A DNA stretch of 64,000 nucleotides from positions 62,001 through 126,000 of the forward strand of contig NZ_RIAS01000011.1 in assembly GCF_003719335.1 (NCBI RefSeq). Reading direction: 5' to 3'. Each line of letters starts with the position of its first letter. Position 1 is the first letter of the stretch. Below are positions 52,338-61,678 of this stretch, piece by piece. The notes below the pieces were generated by a model. It saw only the letters and a program-made list of their open reading frames with translations, made no database searches and was not told where the DNA came from. Origin of the DNA: Paenibacillus amylolyticus. Its GTDB lineage: Bacteria; Bacillota; Bacilli; Paenibacillales; Paenibacillaceae. Made by a program: the position numbers and the translations under genes.

Positions 52338-52964
52338 ATGTCGAAGATATCCAGCAGGCAACAGGCTATCCTGGAGTTTATACGAAATGAAGTCCGTTTG
52401 AAGGGGTATCCTCCTTCCGTACGAGAAATTGGCGAAGCCGTTGGACTGGCTTCCAGTTCCACAGTGCATGGACATTTGGATCGTTTGGAGAAGAAAGGGT
52501 TAATTAGACGTGACCCAACCAAACCAAGAGCGATTGAATTGTTAAGCCAGGAAGAGTCTGAACATTCTCATCAGTTCGCCCACAGTGTTGCACGAATTCC
52601 TGTCGTGGGTAAAGTAACAGCTGGTGTGCCGATTACGGCAACAGAAAATATTGAAGACTACTTCCCACTCCCTACACATTATGTAGGGGAACAGAAGGTG
52701 TTTATGCTCTCCGTTGTCGGGGACAGTATGATTGAAGCCGGTATTGTTAATGGAGATTATGTAATCGTTCGTCAGCAACAAACTGCCGATAATGGTGACA
52801 TTGTCGTTGCGATGACTGAGGACGATGAAGCAACAGTAAAGACATTTTATAAGGAAAAGGATCATATTCGCCTTCAACCAGAGAATTCAACATTTGAACC
52901 GTTGCGGTTGAAACACGTTAGTATTCTAGGCAAAGTCATTGGTCTTTTCCGAGATATTCATTAA
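52338..52964 (+). CDS. lexA: LexA SOS repressor
   Basis: A 208-residue repressor-protease. The N-terminal winged helix (1-70) has the recognition segment PPSVREIGEAVGLASSSTVHGHL. The self-cleavage site is Ala95-Gly96 (KVTAGVPI), the serine Ser130 (VGDSMIEAGI) and the lysine Lys168 (ATVKTFY), all present. It represses SOS genes and itself until RecA filaments promote autocleavage. Divergent from yneA with LexA boxes between. Confidence 0.97.
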   Translation: MSKISSRQQAILEFIRNEVRLKGYPPSVREIGEAVGLASSSTVHGHLDRLEKKGLIRRDPTKPRAIELLSQEESEHSHQFAHSVARIPVVGKVTAGVPITATENIEDYFPLPTHYVGEQKVFMLSVVGDSMIEAGIVNGDYVIVRQQQTADNGDIVVAMTEDDEATVKTFYKEKDHIRLQPENSTFEPLRLKHVSILGKVIGLFRDIH

Positions 52965-53013
52965 TTTATTTTGTTTTATTAAAATGCTAATACTTCATAC
53001 CTGCTAGAATACG

Positions 53014-53048
53014 AAAGAGGTTGCCCTGATCAACAGGACAACCTCTTT
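53014..53048 (+). terminator. Terminator of lexA (and convergent aldehyde dehydrogenase)
   Basis: A GC-containing stem of about 15 positions with one mismatch, followed by Ts on the plus strand; flanking As on the left are few, so it mainly serves lexA. Confidence 0.75.
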
Positions 53049-53116
53049 CTTTGCTTTCATAGTTGGATTCATATCATTTCTAACAAAGCACTCTAATAAA
53101 TGCGTTGAACAAAAGA

Positions 53117-54421
53117 TTATTTGGTGCGTTTAAGAATGCTTTTGTGATGCGAGAATACTTCAAAGCTTTGTTGTCCATGGTAAGAACCCATACCGCTCTC
53201 TCCCACACCGCCAAATGGCAAATAATGCGAAGTCATATGGGATAGAGTCTCATTAATACAACCTCCACCAAAAGAAACCTGATTCAATACTTGATCCTGT
53301 AAAGCTTCATTCTCAGTAAACAAATACAAAGCGAGTGGTTTAGGACGACGAATGATTTCATCAAGCATTGGATTCAAATCACGATACGTAAATACGGGCA
53401 GAATAGGTCCAAAGATCTCTTCCTGCATTACTGGGGAATCCCAATCGACATTGCCAAGAACTGTAGGTTCAATCGTAAGCTGATCACGATTTGAACGCCC
53501 TCCCATTAAAGTCTTGCCATTCGTGAGGAAAGCGCTCAAACGATCAAAGTTACGTGTGTTAACGATATGGGGAAAATCTTTATTTTGCATCACGTCGTCC
53601 CCAAATTTATCACGAACCTCGGCTTTGATTTCCTCGATGAGTTGATCATATACCTGTTCATCTACTAATAAATAGTCTGGCGCAACACAGGTTTGACCTG
53701 CATTCAGAAATTTACCACGCACAAGACGTTGTGCTGCCAGTTTCAGATCAGCATCCTGATGCACAATGGCCGGACTTTTACCGCCTAACTCTAGCGTCAC
53801 TGGAGTTAAGTGCTCTGCTGCAGCTTTCATTACAATACGACCCACTCCAGTACTACCTGTGAAGAAAATGTAATCGAATTTCTCCTTAAGCAGTGCTGTG
53901 CTCGTTTCAACCTCCCCTTCCATAACAGCAATGTACTCCTCCGGATATATTTCCTGAATGAGATCGCTGATTAAACGAGAAGTCGCTGGTGTAAGCTCAG
54001 AAGGTTTGATCACCGCACAGTTCCCCGCCGCAATCGCACCGATCAGCGGCCCAAACGCCAGTTGGCACGGATAATTCCAAGGCGCAATAATTAGAGCAAC
54101 TCCATAAGGCTCAGGGTAAATCGTGCTAACGGCATCTGGCATTGCCGAGCTTGTTGGAACGCTACGCGGTGCAACCCACTCACGCAGATGTTCTAACGTA
54201 TAATCCAATTCACCCAATACAATGCGAATCTCCGAGCCATATCCTTCTGCCTCTGATTTATTTAAATCAGCGCGAAGCGCGTCCAAAATACGCTCCTGGT
54301 ATTTCTCGATCCCTTCTCTCAAGTTATGCAAAGCCTGAATCCGATACTCCACTGGTTTAGTCTGTCCTGTATTAAAAAACGTACGTTGTGTAGTCACAAG
54401 TTGTTTCGCTTGTTGTTCCAA
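53117..54421 (-). CDS. Class 3-like aldehyde dehydrogenase
   Basis: A 434-residue NAD(P)-dependent aldehyde dehydrogenase. The catalytic Cys is in GKFLNAGQTCVAPDYLLV, the general base Glu in TLELGGKSPAIV, the nucleotide site FFTGSTGVGRIVM and the N-terminal cofactor region IIAPWNYPCQLAFGPLIGAIAAGN. Length and sequence fit class 3/AlkH/YwdH-type enzymes that oxidise fatty or aromatic aldehydes. The TTG at 54421 is nine bases from GGAG; a TTG five codons earlier lies in that site. A long AT-rich spacer lies upstream. Confidence 0.9.
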   Translation of the reverse strand: MEQQAKQLVTTQRTFFNTGQTKPVEYRIQALHNLREGIEKYQERILDALRADLNKSEAEGYGSEIRIVLGELDYTLEHLREWVAPRSVPTSSAMPDAVSTIYPEPYGVALIIAPWNYPCQLAFGPLIGAIAAGNCAVIKPSELTPATSRLISDLIQEIYPEEYIAVMEGEVETSTALLKEKFDYIFFTGSTGVGRIVMKAAAEHLTPVTLELGGKSPAIVHQDADLKLAAQRLVRGKFLNAGQTCVAPDYLLVDEQVYDQLIEEIKAEVRDKFGDDVMQNKDFPHIVNTRNFDRLSAFLTNGKTLMGGRSNRDQLTIEPTVLGNVDWDSPVMQEEIFGPILPVFTYRDLNPMLDEIIRRPKPLALYLFTENEALQDQVLNQVSFGGGCINETLSHMTSHYLPFGGVGESGMGSYHGQQSFEVFSHHKSILKRTK

Positions 54422-54930
54422 AAATATCATCTCCAATTAATTTCTAAAAATTATATTGCTTAAAATTAAATTAATTATATCTTTTATATATGAAACTATC
54501 AACATACATTTGAAACAGGGCAGATGTCAAAAGACAAAATAAGTGGATCGCATGAAGCATATTTCTTTATTTTTTCAACGATTGCTTGTATGTTCTTATC
54601 TCTTTTATGAATTTTTCATATGTTGAATTTATTATATTTCTAACTCTTCATGTTCTTATTTGAGTTTAGTTTTCATTTTCCTATAGAGTTTAAAAACGAT
54701 ATGACCATTTATTTTCGCACAAAAATAAATCATATCTGCTAACTTATGTAATGTAGAAGCTAAGTACATTGATTTTTGACTTTCTTATTTTATCTTCATA
54801 TATGAGGGACGTGATCTGAAGATAAATCTAGTAAACCATGTGACAAATGTTATTATTTTACATTGAATAATATGGTATTTTTAGAGAGTAAAGTTTCATT
54901 AATTCATTACAAATCTTAGGAGGTATTTGT
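54422..54930. other. AT-rich intergenic region
   Basis: About 510 very AT-rich bases between the divergent aldehyde dehydrogenase gene and the secreted-protein pair. It must contain both promoters. I recognise no coding sequence, repeat array or structured RNA in it. Confidence 0.5.
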
Positions 54931-55242
54931 ATGAAAAAGAAAATGTGTTCACTCGGAGCTTTAACTGTTATTGTGGCAAGTATCGCTGTTCCAACATCAT
55001 TAGCTACCGCTTCACCCTCTTCTCAAGATTCGGTAACTTCACAAAGTATTACGATTCAGGCAACCCAGAAATTTGTGAGATACTCAGACGTTAACAATAA
55101 ATATGGAAATGCAAGTTATGTTCCACAGAGCTACACTTATGCTGATGGTGTTTGGTATGGAAGACTAACATTAACATCTACTACCTATTCAAACGGATTA
55201 TATTACGGAAACTATGAGGGTTACGTAACTAAGATGGAATAA
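54931..55242 (+). CDS. Small secreted protein A (103 aa)
   Basis: The protein has a typical signal peptide (KKKM then a hydrophobic core, predicted cleavage near residues 26-28, ATA-SPSS). The mature part is about 75 residues, Ser/Thr/Tyr-rich with repeated aromatic hairpin-like pieces (SYTYADGVWYGRLTL, TYSNGLYYGNYEGYV) and no cysteine, suggesting a small all-beta protein. No family recognised. A good AGGAGG precedes the ATG. Followed 52 bases later by a second secreted protein on the same strand. Confidence 0.75.
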   Translation: MKKKMCSLGALTVIVASIAVPTSLATASPSSQDSVTSQSITIQATQKFVRYSDVNNKYGNASYVPQSYTYADGVWYGRLTLTSTTYSNGLYYGNYEGYVTKME

Positions 55243-55294
55243 TTTATTCTTTCAGAATAAATTCATGAGCATAACAAAAAGGAGCGAAAATTGT

Positions 55295-55636
55295 ATGATA
55301 AAGAAATTACTTGCTGGCTTATTAGCTGTATCTGCATGTTTTTCAATTGGTTCTACGTCCTTCGCTGCGGATACGGGTATTTCAACACCTGCTTTATCGC
55401 TATCGGAAAGTTTTCAAGTGACAGCACCTCAAGCATTTTTTGAGCGAGACATTTACCTAAAAGTAGGCCAACCTGGTCAATGGTATAGCGGCTACACTTA
55501 TGATGTAATCTATAGTGATGGCGCTTGTGATATTGGCCCTGATTTTTTGGTTACTCCTATTCAACCCGGGCTTACAGTTGTAAGTGCAAACCACGGTAGT
55601 TATATCATCCTTTTTAAGTTTCATGTAAGCTATTAG
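55295..55636 (+). CDS. Small secreted protein B (113 aa)
   Basis: A signal peptide (KKLLAGLLAVSACFSIGSTSFA, cleavage near Ala24 before ADTG) is followed by about 88 residues with a beta-rich look (YLKVGQPGQWYSGYTYDVIYSDG) and one mature cysteine. The ATG at 55295 has AAAGGAG ten bases upstream; a ten-codon longer frame is rejected. No family recognised. Probably cotranscribed with secreted protein A and ended by the terminator at 55746. Confidence 0.75.
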   Translation: MIKKLLAGLLAVSACFSIGSTSFAADTGISTPALSLSESFQVTAPQAFFERDIYLKVGQPGQWYSGYTYDVIYSDGACDIGPDFLVTPIQPGLTVVSANHGSYIILFKFHVSY

Positions 55637-55745
55637 TTATTAAAGAACAAAACAAACATGGTGGGTTTATTTTTAATGCCCCTGTGTCGAGTTTACTAAA
55701 ATAGCGCAGGAACCGTTAGAAACCCTCTGTAATGTAATTAAGCGC

Positions 55746-55780
55746 AAAAACAGCGCTCCGATAAGAGAGCGCTGTTTTTC
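55746..55780 (+). terminator. Terminator of the secreted-protein pair
   Basis: Eleven exact pairs (arms at 55748-55758 and 55767-55777) followed by Ts on the plus strand; As on the left also allow minus-strand termination. Confidence 0.8.
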
Positions 55781-55865
55781 GTGTTTCCTGTAACATATTT
55801 GTTAGGGCATTTTGTGGGCACTCACATTTTATTTTGCCTAGAAATGATTTATCCATAAAAAGAAA

Positions 55866-55895
55866 AACCCCTCACGCCAGGTGGCGCAAGGGATT
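55866..55895 (-). terminator. Terminator of glnA
   Basis: An imperfect GC-rich hairpin followed on the minus strand by a T-rich tract (AAAAA at 55862-55866 on the plus strand), directly after the glnA stop. Confidence 0.65.
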
Positions 55896-55901
55896 CTGGT
55901 A

Positions 55902-57230
55902 TTAGTACAACGTGATATATTGATCGCGTTCCCATTGGTGGACTTGTGTGCGATACATATCCCACTCAATTTCTTTCAGCTCGTAGAAGTGAGCCAGGGC
56001 GTGGTCGCCGAGAGCGTCACAGATGACTTCGCTGCGGATCAATTCGTTCAATGCTTCTTTCAGGTCAGCTGGCAAGCTAGGAATGCCTTCTTCCACACGC
56101 TCTTCTTCTGACATGATGTAGATGTTACGGTCGATCGGAGCCGGTAAGGAAAGCTCACGTTTGATTCCGTCCAGGCCTGCTTTCAATAAAACAGCCAAAG
56201 CGAGGTATGGGTTAGCAGCCGGATCCGGGTTACGAACCTCAACACGAGTACTCAGACCACGTGAAGCTGGAATACGGATCATTGGGCTACGGTTACTTGC
56301 AGACCATGCTACGTAACATGGTGCTTCGTAACCTGGCACAAGACGTTTGTAGGAGTTCACAGTCGGGTTAGTGATTGCAGCAAACGCACGTGCATGCTTC
56401 AGCGTTCCAGCCATGAAGTGACGCGCAGTTTTGCTCAGGCCCAGCTCGTCCGACTCGTCAACAAATGCGTTCTCATTGCCACGGAACAAGGATTGGTTAC
56501 AGTGCATACCGGAACCGTTCATACCGAACAATGGTTTTGGCATAAACGTAGCATGTAATCCATGCTGACGTGCAATCGTTTTAACAACGAGTTTGAACGT
56601 TTGGATCTGGTCTGCTGCTTTCAGAGCATCTGCATATTTGAAGTCGATCTCATGCTGACCAGGAGCTACCTCGTGGTGAGAAGCTTCGATTTCAAAGCCC
56701 ATTTCTTCAAGTGTAATAACGATATCACGACGACAGTTTTCGCCAAGATCTGTTGGTGCAAGGTCGAAATACCCACCTTGGTCATTCAGTTCGTTTGTTG
56801 GGTTTCCTTTTTCATCCGTTTTGAACAAGAAAAATTCTGGTTCAGGACCAACGTTAAAGGAAGTGAATCCCATTTCTTCGGCTTCCTTCAGGTTTCGTTT
56901 CAAGATGCCACGTGGATCACCCGGGAATGGGTTGCCATCTGGCAGATATACGTCACAGATCAAACGCGCGACGCGATTATCGGATACCCATGGGAAAATA
57001 AGCCAAGAGTCAAGATCCGGATAGAGGTACATGTCGGATTCTTCGATACGAACATAACCTTCAATGGAGGAACCATCAAACATCATTTTGTTATCCAAAG
57101 CCTTCGTTAACTGGCTTACAGGAATCTCAACGTTTTTAATCGCTCCCAGCAAGTCGGTGAATTGCAATCGAACGAATCGTACGTTTTCTTCTTTGGAGAT
57201 GCGGAGAATGTCTTCTTTTGTATAACTCAT
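55902..57230 (-). CDS. glnA: Glutamine synthetase, type I
   Basis: A 442-residue enzyme making glutamine from glutamate and ammonia with ATP; the length fits the Gram-positive GSI-alpha form without the adenylylation-loop signature. Motifs: MMFDGSSIEGYVRIEESDMYL, EASHHEVAPGQHEIDFKYADAL, the ATP region KPLFGMNGSGMHCNQSL, and NRSPMIRIPASRG. The ATG at 57230 has a GGGAGAGGA site; an 18-codon longer frame is rejected. It lies 130 bases after glnR with its own putative promoter. Confidence 0.97.
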   Translation of the reverse strand: MSYTKEDILRISKEENVRFVRLQFTDLLGAIKNVEIPVSQLTKALDNKMMFDGSSIEGYVRIEESDMYLYPDLDSWLIFPWVSDNRVARLICDVYLPDGNPFPGDPRGILKRNLKEAEEMGFTSFNVGPEPEFFLFKTDEKGNPTNELNDQGGYFDLAPTDLGENCRRDIVITLEEMGFEIEASHHEVAPGQHEIDFKYADALKAADQIQTFKLVVKTIARQHGLHATFMPKPLFGMNGSGMHCNQSLFRGNENAFVDESDELGLSKTARHFMAGTLKHARAFAAITNPTVNSYKRLVPGYEAPCYVAWSASNRSPMIRIPASRGLSTRVEVRNPDPAANPYLALAVLLKAGLDGIKRELSLPAPIDRNIYIMSEEERVEEGIPSLPADLKEALNELIRSEVICDALGDHALAHFYELKEIEWDMYRTQVHQWERDQYITLY

Positions 57231-57275
57231 GATTCCTCTCCCTTTCTTATCTGCGTATTTGGCTTGCATGTTATA

Positions 57276-57304
57276 TTTGTACATTAGAATGTGCCACGGG
57301 TCAA
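57276..57304 (-). promoter_or_regulatory. Putative GlnR-controlled promoter of glnA
   Basis: Minus-strand TTGACC (57299-57304), a 17-base spacer and TACAAA (57276-57281). The spacer ends in the same TAATGTACAA element seen in the glnR promoter, consistent with a GlnR-binding half site. Confidence 0.5.
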
Positions 57305-57360
57305 GGAGTCTGACATCAGAAGTTTGAAATTCACCTTACCCGCCTCGTTAGGTGAATCGA

Positions 57361-57774
57361 TTATTTTTTATTAAAAAACCGAGAAAGTTCACCTTGGATG
57401 AGAGATACCTGACCTGGTCTTTTACCTGACACCAGCTGTTGCTTCAGCAAACGGTGCAGCTGTGTATCGGACAGTTCTCTACGTTTAACTTCCGTATCCG
57501 GCGTAATCACCGTTGCTTCTTCAGACTCTTTTGAAACAGGATTCATCACTTGCTTAATGCCTGCAATGTTAACTCCTTTTTCAATCAGAGCCTTGATCTC
57601 TAGTAATCTCTCAACATCGTTAAAGGAAAACAAGCGCTGATTCCCTGACGTTCTTGCAGGAACAATCAGGCTGTGCTGCTCATAGTAACGAATCTGTCTC
57701 GCGGACAGATCGGTAAGCTTCATTACGATACCTATAGGGAATAAGGCCATATTTCTGCGGATTTCGTCGCCCAT
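57361..57774 (-). CDS. glnR: Nitrogen-regulatory repressor GlnR (MerR family)
   Basis: A 137-residue MerR-type regulator with the DNA-binding region MKLTDLSARQIRYYEQHSLIVPARTSGNQRLFSFNDVERLLEI at about 18-60 and a short C-terminal sensing tail ending SRFFNKK. In Bacillus, feedback-inhibited glutamine synthetase activates GlnR to repress glnRA. GGAAGG lies nine bases from the ATG at 57774. Position before glnA matches the conserved arrangement. Confidence 0.94.
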   Translation of the reverse strand: MGDEIRRNMALFPIGIVMKLTDLSARQIRYYEQHSLIVPARTSGNQRLFSFNDVERLLEIKALIEKGVNIAGIKQVMNPVSKESEEATVITPDTEVKRRELSDTQLHRLLKQQLVSGKRPGQVSLIQGELSRFFNKK

Positions 57775-57809
57775 GTTCATCAACCTTCCAGTCATCTATT
57801 CTTGACCCT

Positions 57810-57839
57810 ATTGTACATTTAGTTGTTACAAAGTGTCAA
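57810..57839 (-). promoter_or_regulatory. GlnR-type promoter of glnR
   Basis: Perfect TTGACA (57834-57839) and TACAAT (57810-57815) with an 18-base spacer. Within it, 57812-57830 forms a near-palindrome of the GlnR/TnrA type (TGTAA...GTACA with consensus TGTNA-N7-TNACA, about one position off). Confidence 0.6.
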
Positions 57840-57856
57840 TGACGTGTTAGATAAAC

Positions 57857-59110
57857 TCACAATAATTTACGATCTTTCATTGCTTGTAATGCCATCAAAA
57901 CGCCATATTTAACATGAGAGTAAGTTAACCCCCCCTGCATATAACCGATAAAAGGCTCTCGAATCGGCGCATCGGCGGATAATTCCAAGCTTCCTCCTTG
58001 AATAAACGTACCTGCCGCCATAATGACAGGATGCTCATATCCAGGCATATCCCAAGGCTCAGGAACAACATGGCTATCCACAGCAGCTGCCTGCTGAATG
58101 CCTTGTACAAAAGCAATTAAATGCTCAGCAGAGCTGAATTGCACCGCCTGGATCAGGTCAGTACGCGGCTCATCCCACGCAGGCTTGGTCACAAATCCGG
58201 ATGCAGCAAACATCGCCGCTGCAAAAATACTTCCTTTGATCGCTTGACCCACGATGGTTGGAGCCATGTAAAGTCCTTGGTAGATGCCTCGCGTTGTCCC
58301 CAGCATAGCCCCTACCTCACCCCCAATACCAGGTGCAGTCAAACGATACGCTGCCAGTTGTACATACTTCTCTTTGCCACATATGTATCCTCCGGTTTCT
58401 GCTAACCCACCACCAGGATTTTTAATCAACGAACCTGCCATCAAGTCCACACCTACTTCTGTAGGTTCACGTTCTTCCGTAAATTCGCCGTAACAATTAT
58501 CCACAAACACGATAACGTCTGGTTTCAACGTTTTAACACGCGCCACCATATCTGCAATTTCGGCAATTGTAAACGAAGAACGCCAGTCGTAGCCACGAGA
58601 ACGCTGAATGCCTATAACCTTCGTTGCTGGCGTAATAGACTTTTCCACCGCTTCCCAATCCACTTGCCCTGCGTCTGTCAGTCCGGTTTCAGCATACCCG
58701 ATCCCAAAATCACGGAGAGACCCTGTTCCGTCACCAGGCTTGCCAATCACTTTATGTAATGTGTCATAAGGCTTACCTGTGATGTACAACAGTTCGTCTC
58801 CTGGACGCAATACGCCAAACAGAGCGGTACTTATCGTGTGTGTTCCTGAGGCAAAATGAGGACGCACGAGTGCAGTATCTGCACCAAACACATCCGCATA
58901 TACCTCGTCGAGCACCTCACGTCCGCGATCATTATAAGCATACCCCGTGGAGCCTGCAAAATGAAAATCACTTACTTTTCTACGCTGAAACGCATCAATT
59001 ACCTTCCATTGATTGTGATCTACAATACGATCCACCTGATGAAGTTGTCCTTCAATCTGTCGTTCCACCTGATGTTGAAGTTCCACAATATTTGAATCAA
59101 ACCTTGCCAT
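57857..59110 (-). CDS. ynbB: PLP-dependent YnbB-family protein (methionine gamma-lyase-like)
   Basis: A 417-residue PLP enzyme of the family once labelled aluminium-resistance proteins. The PLP lysine is in AGSLIKNPGGGLAETGGYI; the fold-type I pattern RPHFASGTHTISTALFGVLRPGDELLYITGKPYDTL and VIVFVDNCYGEFTEEREP is clear. Substrate unproven, though the family is related to cystathionine/methionine lyases. It sits between hflX and glnR as in B. subtilis, a conserved neighbourhood. Confidence 0.88.
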   Translation of the reverse strand: MARFDSNIVELQHQVERQIEGQLHQVDRIVDHNQWKVIDAFQRRKVSDFHFAGSTGYAYNDRGREVLDEVYADVFGADTALVRPHFASGTHTISTALFGVLRPGDELLYITGKPYDTLHKVIGKPGDGTGSLRDFGIGYAETGLTDAGQVDWEAVEKSITPATKVIGIQRSRGYDWRSSFTIAEIADMVARVKTLKPDVIVFVDNCYGEFTEEREPTEVGVDLMAGSLIKNPGGGLAETGGYICGKEKYVQLAAYRLTAPGIGGEVGAMLGTTRGIYQGLYMAPTIVGQAIKGSIFAAAMFAASGFVTKPAWDEPRTDLIQAVQFSSAEHLIAFVQGIQQAAAVDSHVVPEPWDMPGYEHPVIMAAGTFIQGGSLELSADAPIREPFIGYMQGGLTYSHVKYGVLMALQAMKDRKLL

Positions 59111-59195
59111 CTTGCTTCATTCCCCTTTTATAGCACGAAACTGACGCATTCAATCAATTCTCGTGTCAACTTATCACATTAATATGTCATGAATG

Positions 59196-60482
59196 TTACA
59201 GTTCGATGAAATCTTCGAGTAAGTAGCTATACTTCTCATATTCACCTTTTTGCAGTTCAACTTGGTAAATGACATCATTCTCATCGTATTCGGCCCCGAC
59301 AACGTCACCGATTTTATAGAGTACAGATGTCAGATCCCCACGTTCTGCCGGGATACGGAAACGCTTCGTATCGCCTGTCAGTTCAGCCTGAATCAATTCA
59401 CGAACCTTGATCAAGTCTGATTCATCAAGTGCACTTATTTTAATATGTTTTTTATCCAAAGGAAGCATCTGTAGTTGTTCCGGCGTGCAGGCATCTTTTT
59501 TGTTATACAGCACAAGCTGAGGTTTGTCCCCTGCACCAAGTTGTTGCAAAATGGCATTAACTGTGCTCATCTGATCGTCACGCATTTCGGATGAAGCGTC
59601 TACAACATGCAAAATCAAATCAGCCTCATTCACTTCTTCCAGTGTTGCGCGGAAAGCCGCAACCAGATCGTGAGGTAGATTCTGAATAAAACCTACCGTG
59701 TCCGTCAGTACAATTTCTTTCCCACTCGGTAGCTCCATCGTACGTGATGTTGGATCGAGTGTAGCAAAAAGCTGATCCTGAATATATACATCTGCAGCGG
59801 TTAACTGCTTCAACAATGTTGATTTACCTGCGTTCGTGTAACCTACTAAAGCGACTTGAATAATCCCTGTTTTTTTACGACGTTCTCTGTGCAGTTTACG
59901 ATGACGTGTGACTTCTTCGAGATGACGCTTTAGATCATCAATCCGTCCCCGGATATGACGACGATCTGTCTCCAGCTTGCTCTCACCTGGGCCTCTCGTC
60001 CCGATCCCGCCACCAAGTCGTGACAGGTTTTTACCATGCCCCGACAAACGCGGTAGCAAGTAGCTGTGCTGCGCAAGCTCTACCTGAATAATGCCTTCTC
60101 GTGTACTCGCACGCTGCGCAAAGATATCCAGAATCAGCTGTGTACGGTCAATGATTTTCAGATCCAAAGTCTCTTCCAGATTTCGAACCTGAGCACCAGA
60201 CAATTCCTGATCAAAAATAGCCGTTGTTGCTCCCAGCTCGTCCGCAACCAAACGAAGTTCCTCCACTTTACCTTTGCCAATAAACCATTTCGTATCCCTT
60301 GTTTCCCGGTTCTGGGTTAATACACTGAGAACTTCAACGCCTGCGGTTTCAGCCAGCTTCACAAGTTCCTGTAACGAATACTCATGATTAATGCCTGAAC
60401 GCTTTACCTCATCGGTAACCAGACTGACCAATATTGCTCGGTCTTTTTTGGTTGTATCTGTATCGTGCGTACCAATTGTCAT
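59196..60482 (-). CDS. hflX: Ribosome-associated GTPase HflX
   Basis: A 428-residue GTPase that splits stalled ribosomes. Domain order: N-terminal HflX domain (1-190: TKWFIGKGKVEELRLVADEL, IFDQELSGAQVRNLEETL, and the Gly-rich LSGHGKNLSRLGGGIGTRGPGESKLE), then the G domain with VGYTNAGKSTLL, DTVGFI and the NKKD base-recognition motif. C-terminal domain follows. GGGGAGTGG precedes the ATG. The neighbourhood matches B. subtilis spoVK-hflX-ynbB. Confidence 0.95.
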   Translation of the reverse strand: MTIGTHDTDTTKKDRAILVSLVTDEVKRSGINHEYSLQELVKLAETAGVEVLSVLTQNRETRDTKWFIGKGKVEELRLVADELGATTAIFDQELSGAQVRNLEETLDLKIIDRTQLILDIFAQRASTREGIIQVELAQHSYLLPRLSGHGKNLSRLGGGIGTRGPGESKLETDRRHIRGRIDDLKRHLEEVTRHRKLHRERRKKTGIIQVALVGYTNAGKSTLLKQLTAADVYIQDQLFATLDPTSRTMELPSGKEIVLTDTVGFIQNLPHDLVAAFRATLEEVNEADLILHVVDASSEMRDDQMSTVNAILQQLGAGDKPQLVLYNKKDACTPEQLQMLPLDKKHIKISALDESDLIKVRELIQAELTGDTKRFRIPAERGDLTSVLYKIGDVVGAEYDENDVIYQVELQKGEYEKYSYLLEDFIEL

Positions 60483-60593
60483 ATATATACCACTCCCCTA
60501 CTCCGTATAAATACATTAAACCACGAAATCCCCGTGGCATGGTTAAAGCCGAACCGGTTAGCCCGGCCGGCTCTGTTAAAAGGTTATTATCGC

Positions 60594-61565
60594 TTACTTT
60601 CGTTCAAACTTCAAATCCTCTGTACGAATAGTCATCAGCTCCAGCTTACCCGGACTTCCCTCCGAGTACTGCTCCAATAAACGAACAGCCTGATGCCGGA
60701 TCGATCTCTCAATCGCGTTCCTTACATACCTGGCGTTACTGAATGCGTGCAAGGAATCATTTTTTTCTTGTAAAAGATGCTGCTTTAACTTGAGTATGGT
60801 CTGCGGCATCAAAATATAATCACGCTCTTTGGCCATAATCTCAGAGATTTGAATCAACTGATCGATCGTATAGTCTGGAAATTCAACCTGAATCGGAAAG
60901 CGCGAAGGTAACCCCGGATTCGTTTGTAGAAAAAAATCAATTTCTTCCGAGTACCCGGCCAAGATCAGAATAAACTGGTTTTTATGATCCTCCATGGATT
61001 TTACAAGTGTATCGATGGCTTCCTTGCCAAAATCCTTCTCCCCGCCGCGAGCTAGACTGTACGCCTCATCGATAAACAAAATGCCACCTAGGGCCTTCTT
61101 AACTAATTCTCTGGTCTTCTGTGCCGTATGACCAATGTATTCGCCAACAAGGTCAGCGCGTTCTACTTCGATGAGATGCCCCTTATTGAGCACGCCCATC
61201 TTCTGAAACATTTTGGCTACGATTCTGGCTACCGTTGTTTTGCCCGTTCCGGGGTTGCCTTTAAAGATCATATGATACACGTGTGCACCACTTAGCAGAC
61301 CCGCCTCGGAGCGCATCTGCGCAATCTGAAGAAATGCATAAATTTCAAACACCAAATCTTTGATATTTTCGAGTCCCACCAGTTGCTCCAGTTCACCCTG
61401 AATCTCCTGAAAATGCGCATGCTTTGTTATACTTTTGGCCGCTTGTACCGAGAGTGCTTCATCTTTAGCGAGTATTTGAGGTTCCTGGTTACGTAATACC
61501 ACATTAATTTGTCTGGATGGTCTGCCTCCCGGTTGCCCTCCTGCAGCCATGACCCGTCCGTTCAT
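60594..61565 (-). CDS. spoVK: Stage V sporulation protein K (AAA+ ATPase)
   Basis: A 323-residue AAA+ ATPase of the CbbX/SpoVK group. Walker A GNPGTGKTT, Walker B GGILFIDEAYSL, sensor segments FILILAGYSEEID and GLPSRFPIQVEFPDY, and the C-terminal arginine-rich NARYVRNAIERSIRHQAVRL. GAGGTG precedes the ATG. Needed for spore maturation in B. subtilis; supports an endospore-forming host. Confidence 0.92.
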   Translation of the reverse strand: MNGRVMAAGGQPGGRPSRQINVVLRNQEPQILAKDEALSVQAAKSITKHAHFQEIQGELEQLVGLENIKDLVFEIYAFLQIAQMRSEAGLLSGAHVYHMIFKGNPGTGKTTVARIVAKMFQKMGVLNKGHLIEVERADLVGEYIGHTAQKTRELVKKALGGILFIDEAYSLARGGEKDFGKEAIDTLVKSMEDHKNQFILILAGYSEEIDFFLQTNPGLPSRFPIQVEFPDYTIDQLIQISEIMAKERDYILMPQTILKLKQHLLQEKNDSLHAFSNARYVRNAIERSIRHQAVRLLEQYSEGSPGKLELMTIRTEDLKFERK

Positions 61566-61678
61566 TCGCCATCACCTCTATTTTATCGGGCTGATCTCTC
61601 CTGATTATTAATGTATTCTATCAGGTGCCCAGATATTAGAAGGATGTACAAGAAAAGTTCTGGCCAGAAAAATTCGTT

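Noticed and set aside
60548..60575. GC-rich hairpin between spoVK and hflX
   Set aside because: The pairing is imperfect and no T tract follows; hflX is probably cotranscribed with spoVK, so I did not call a terminator.
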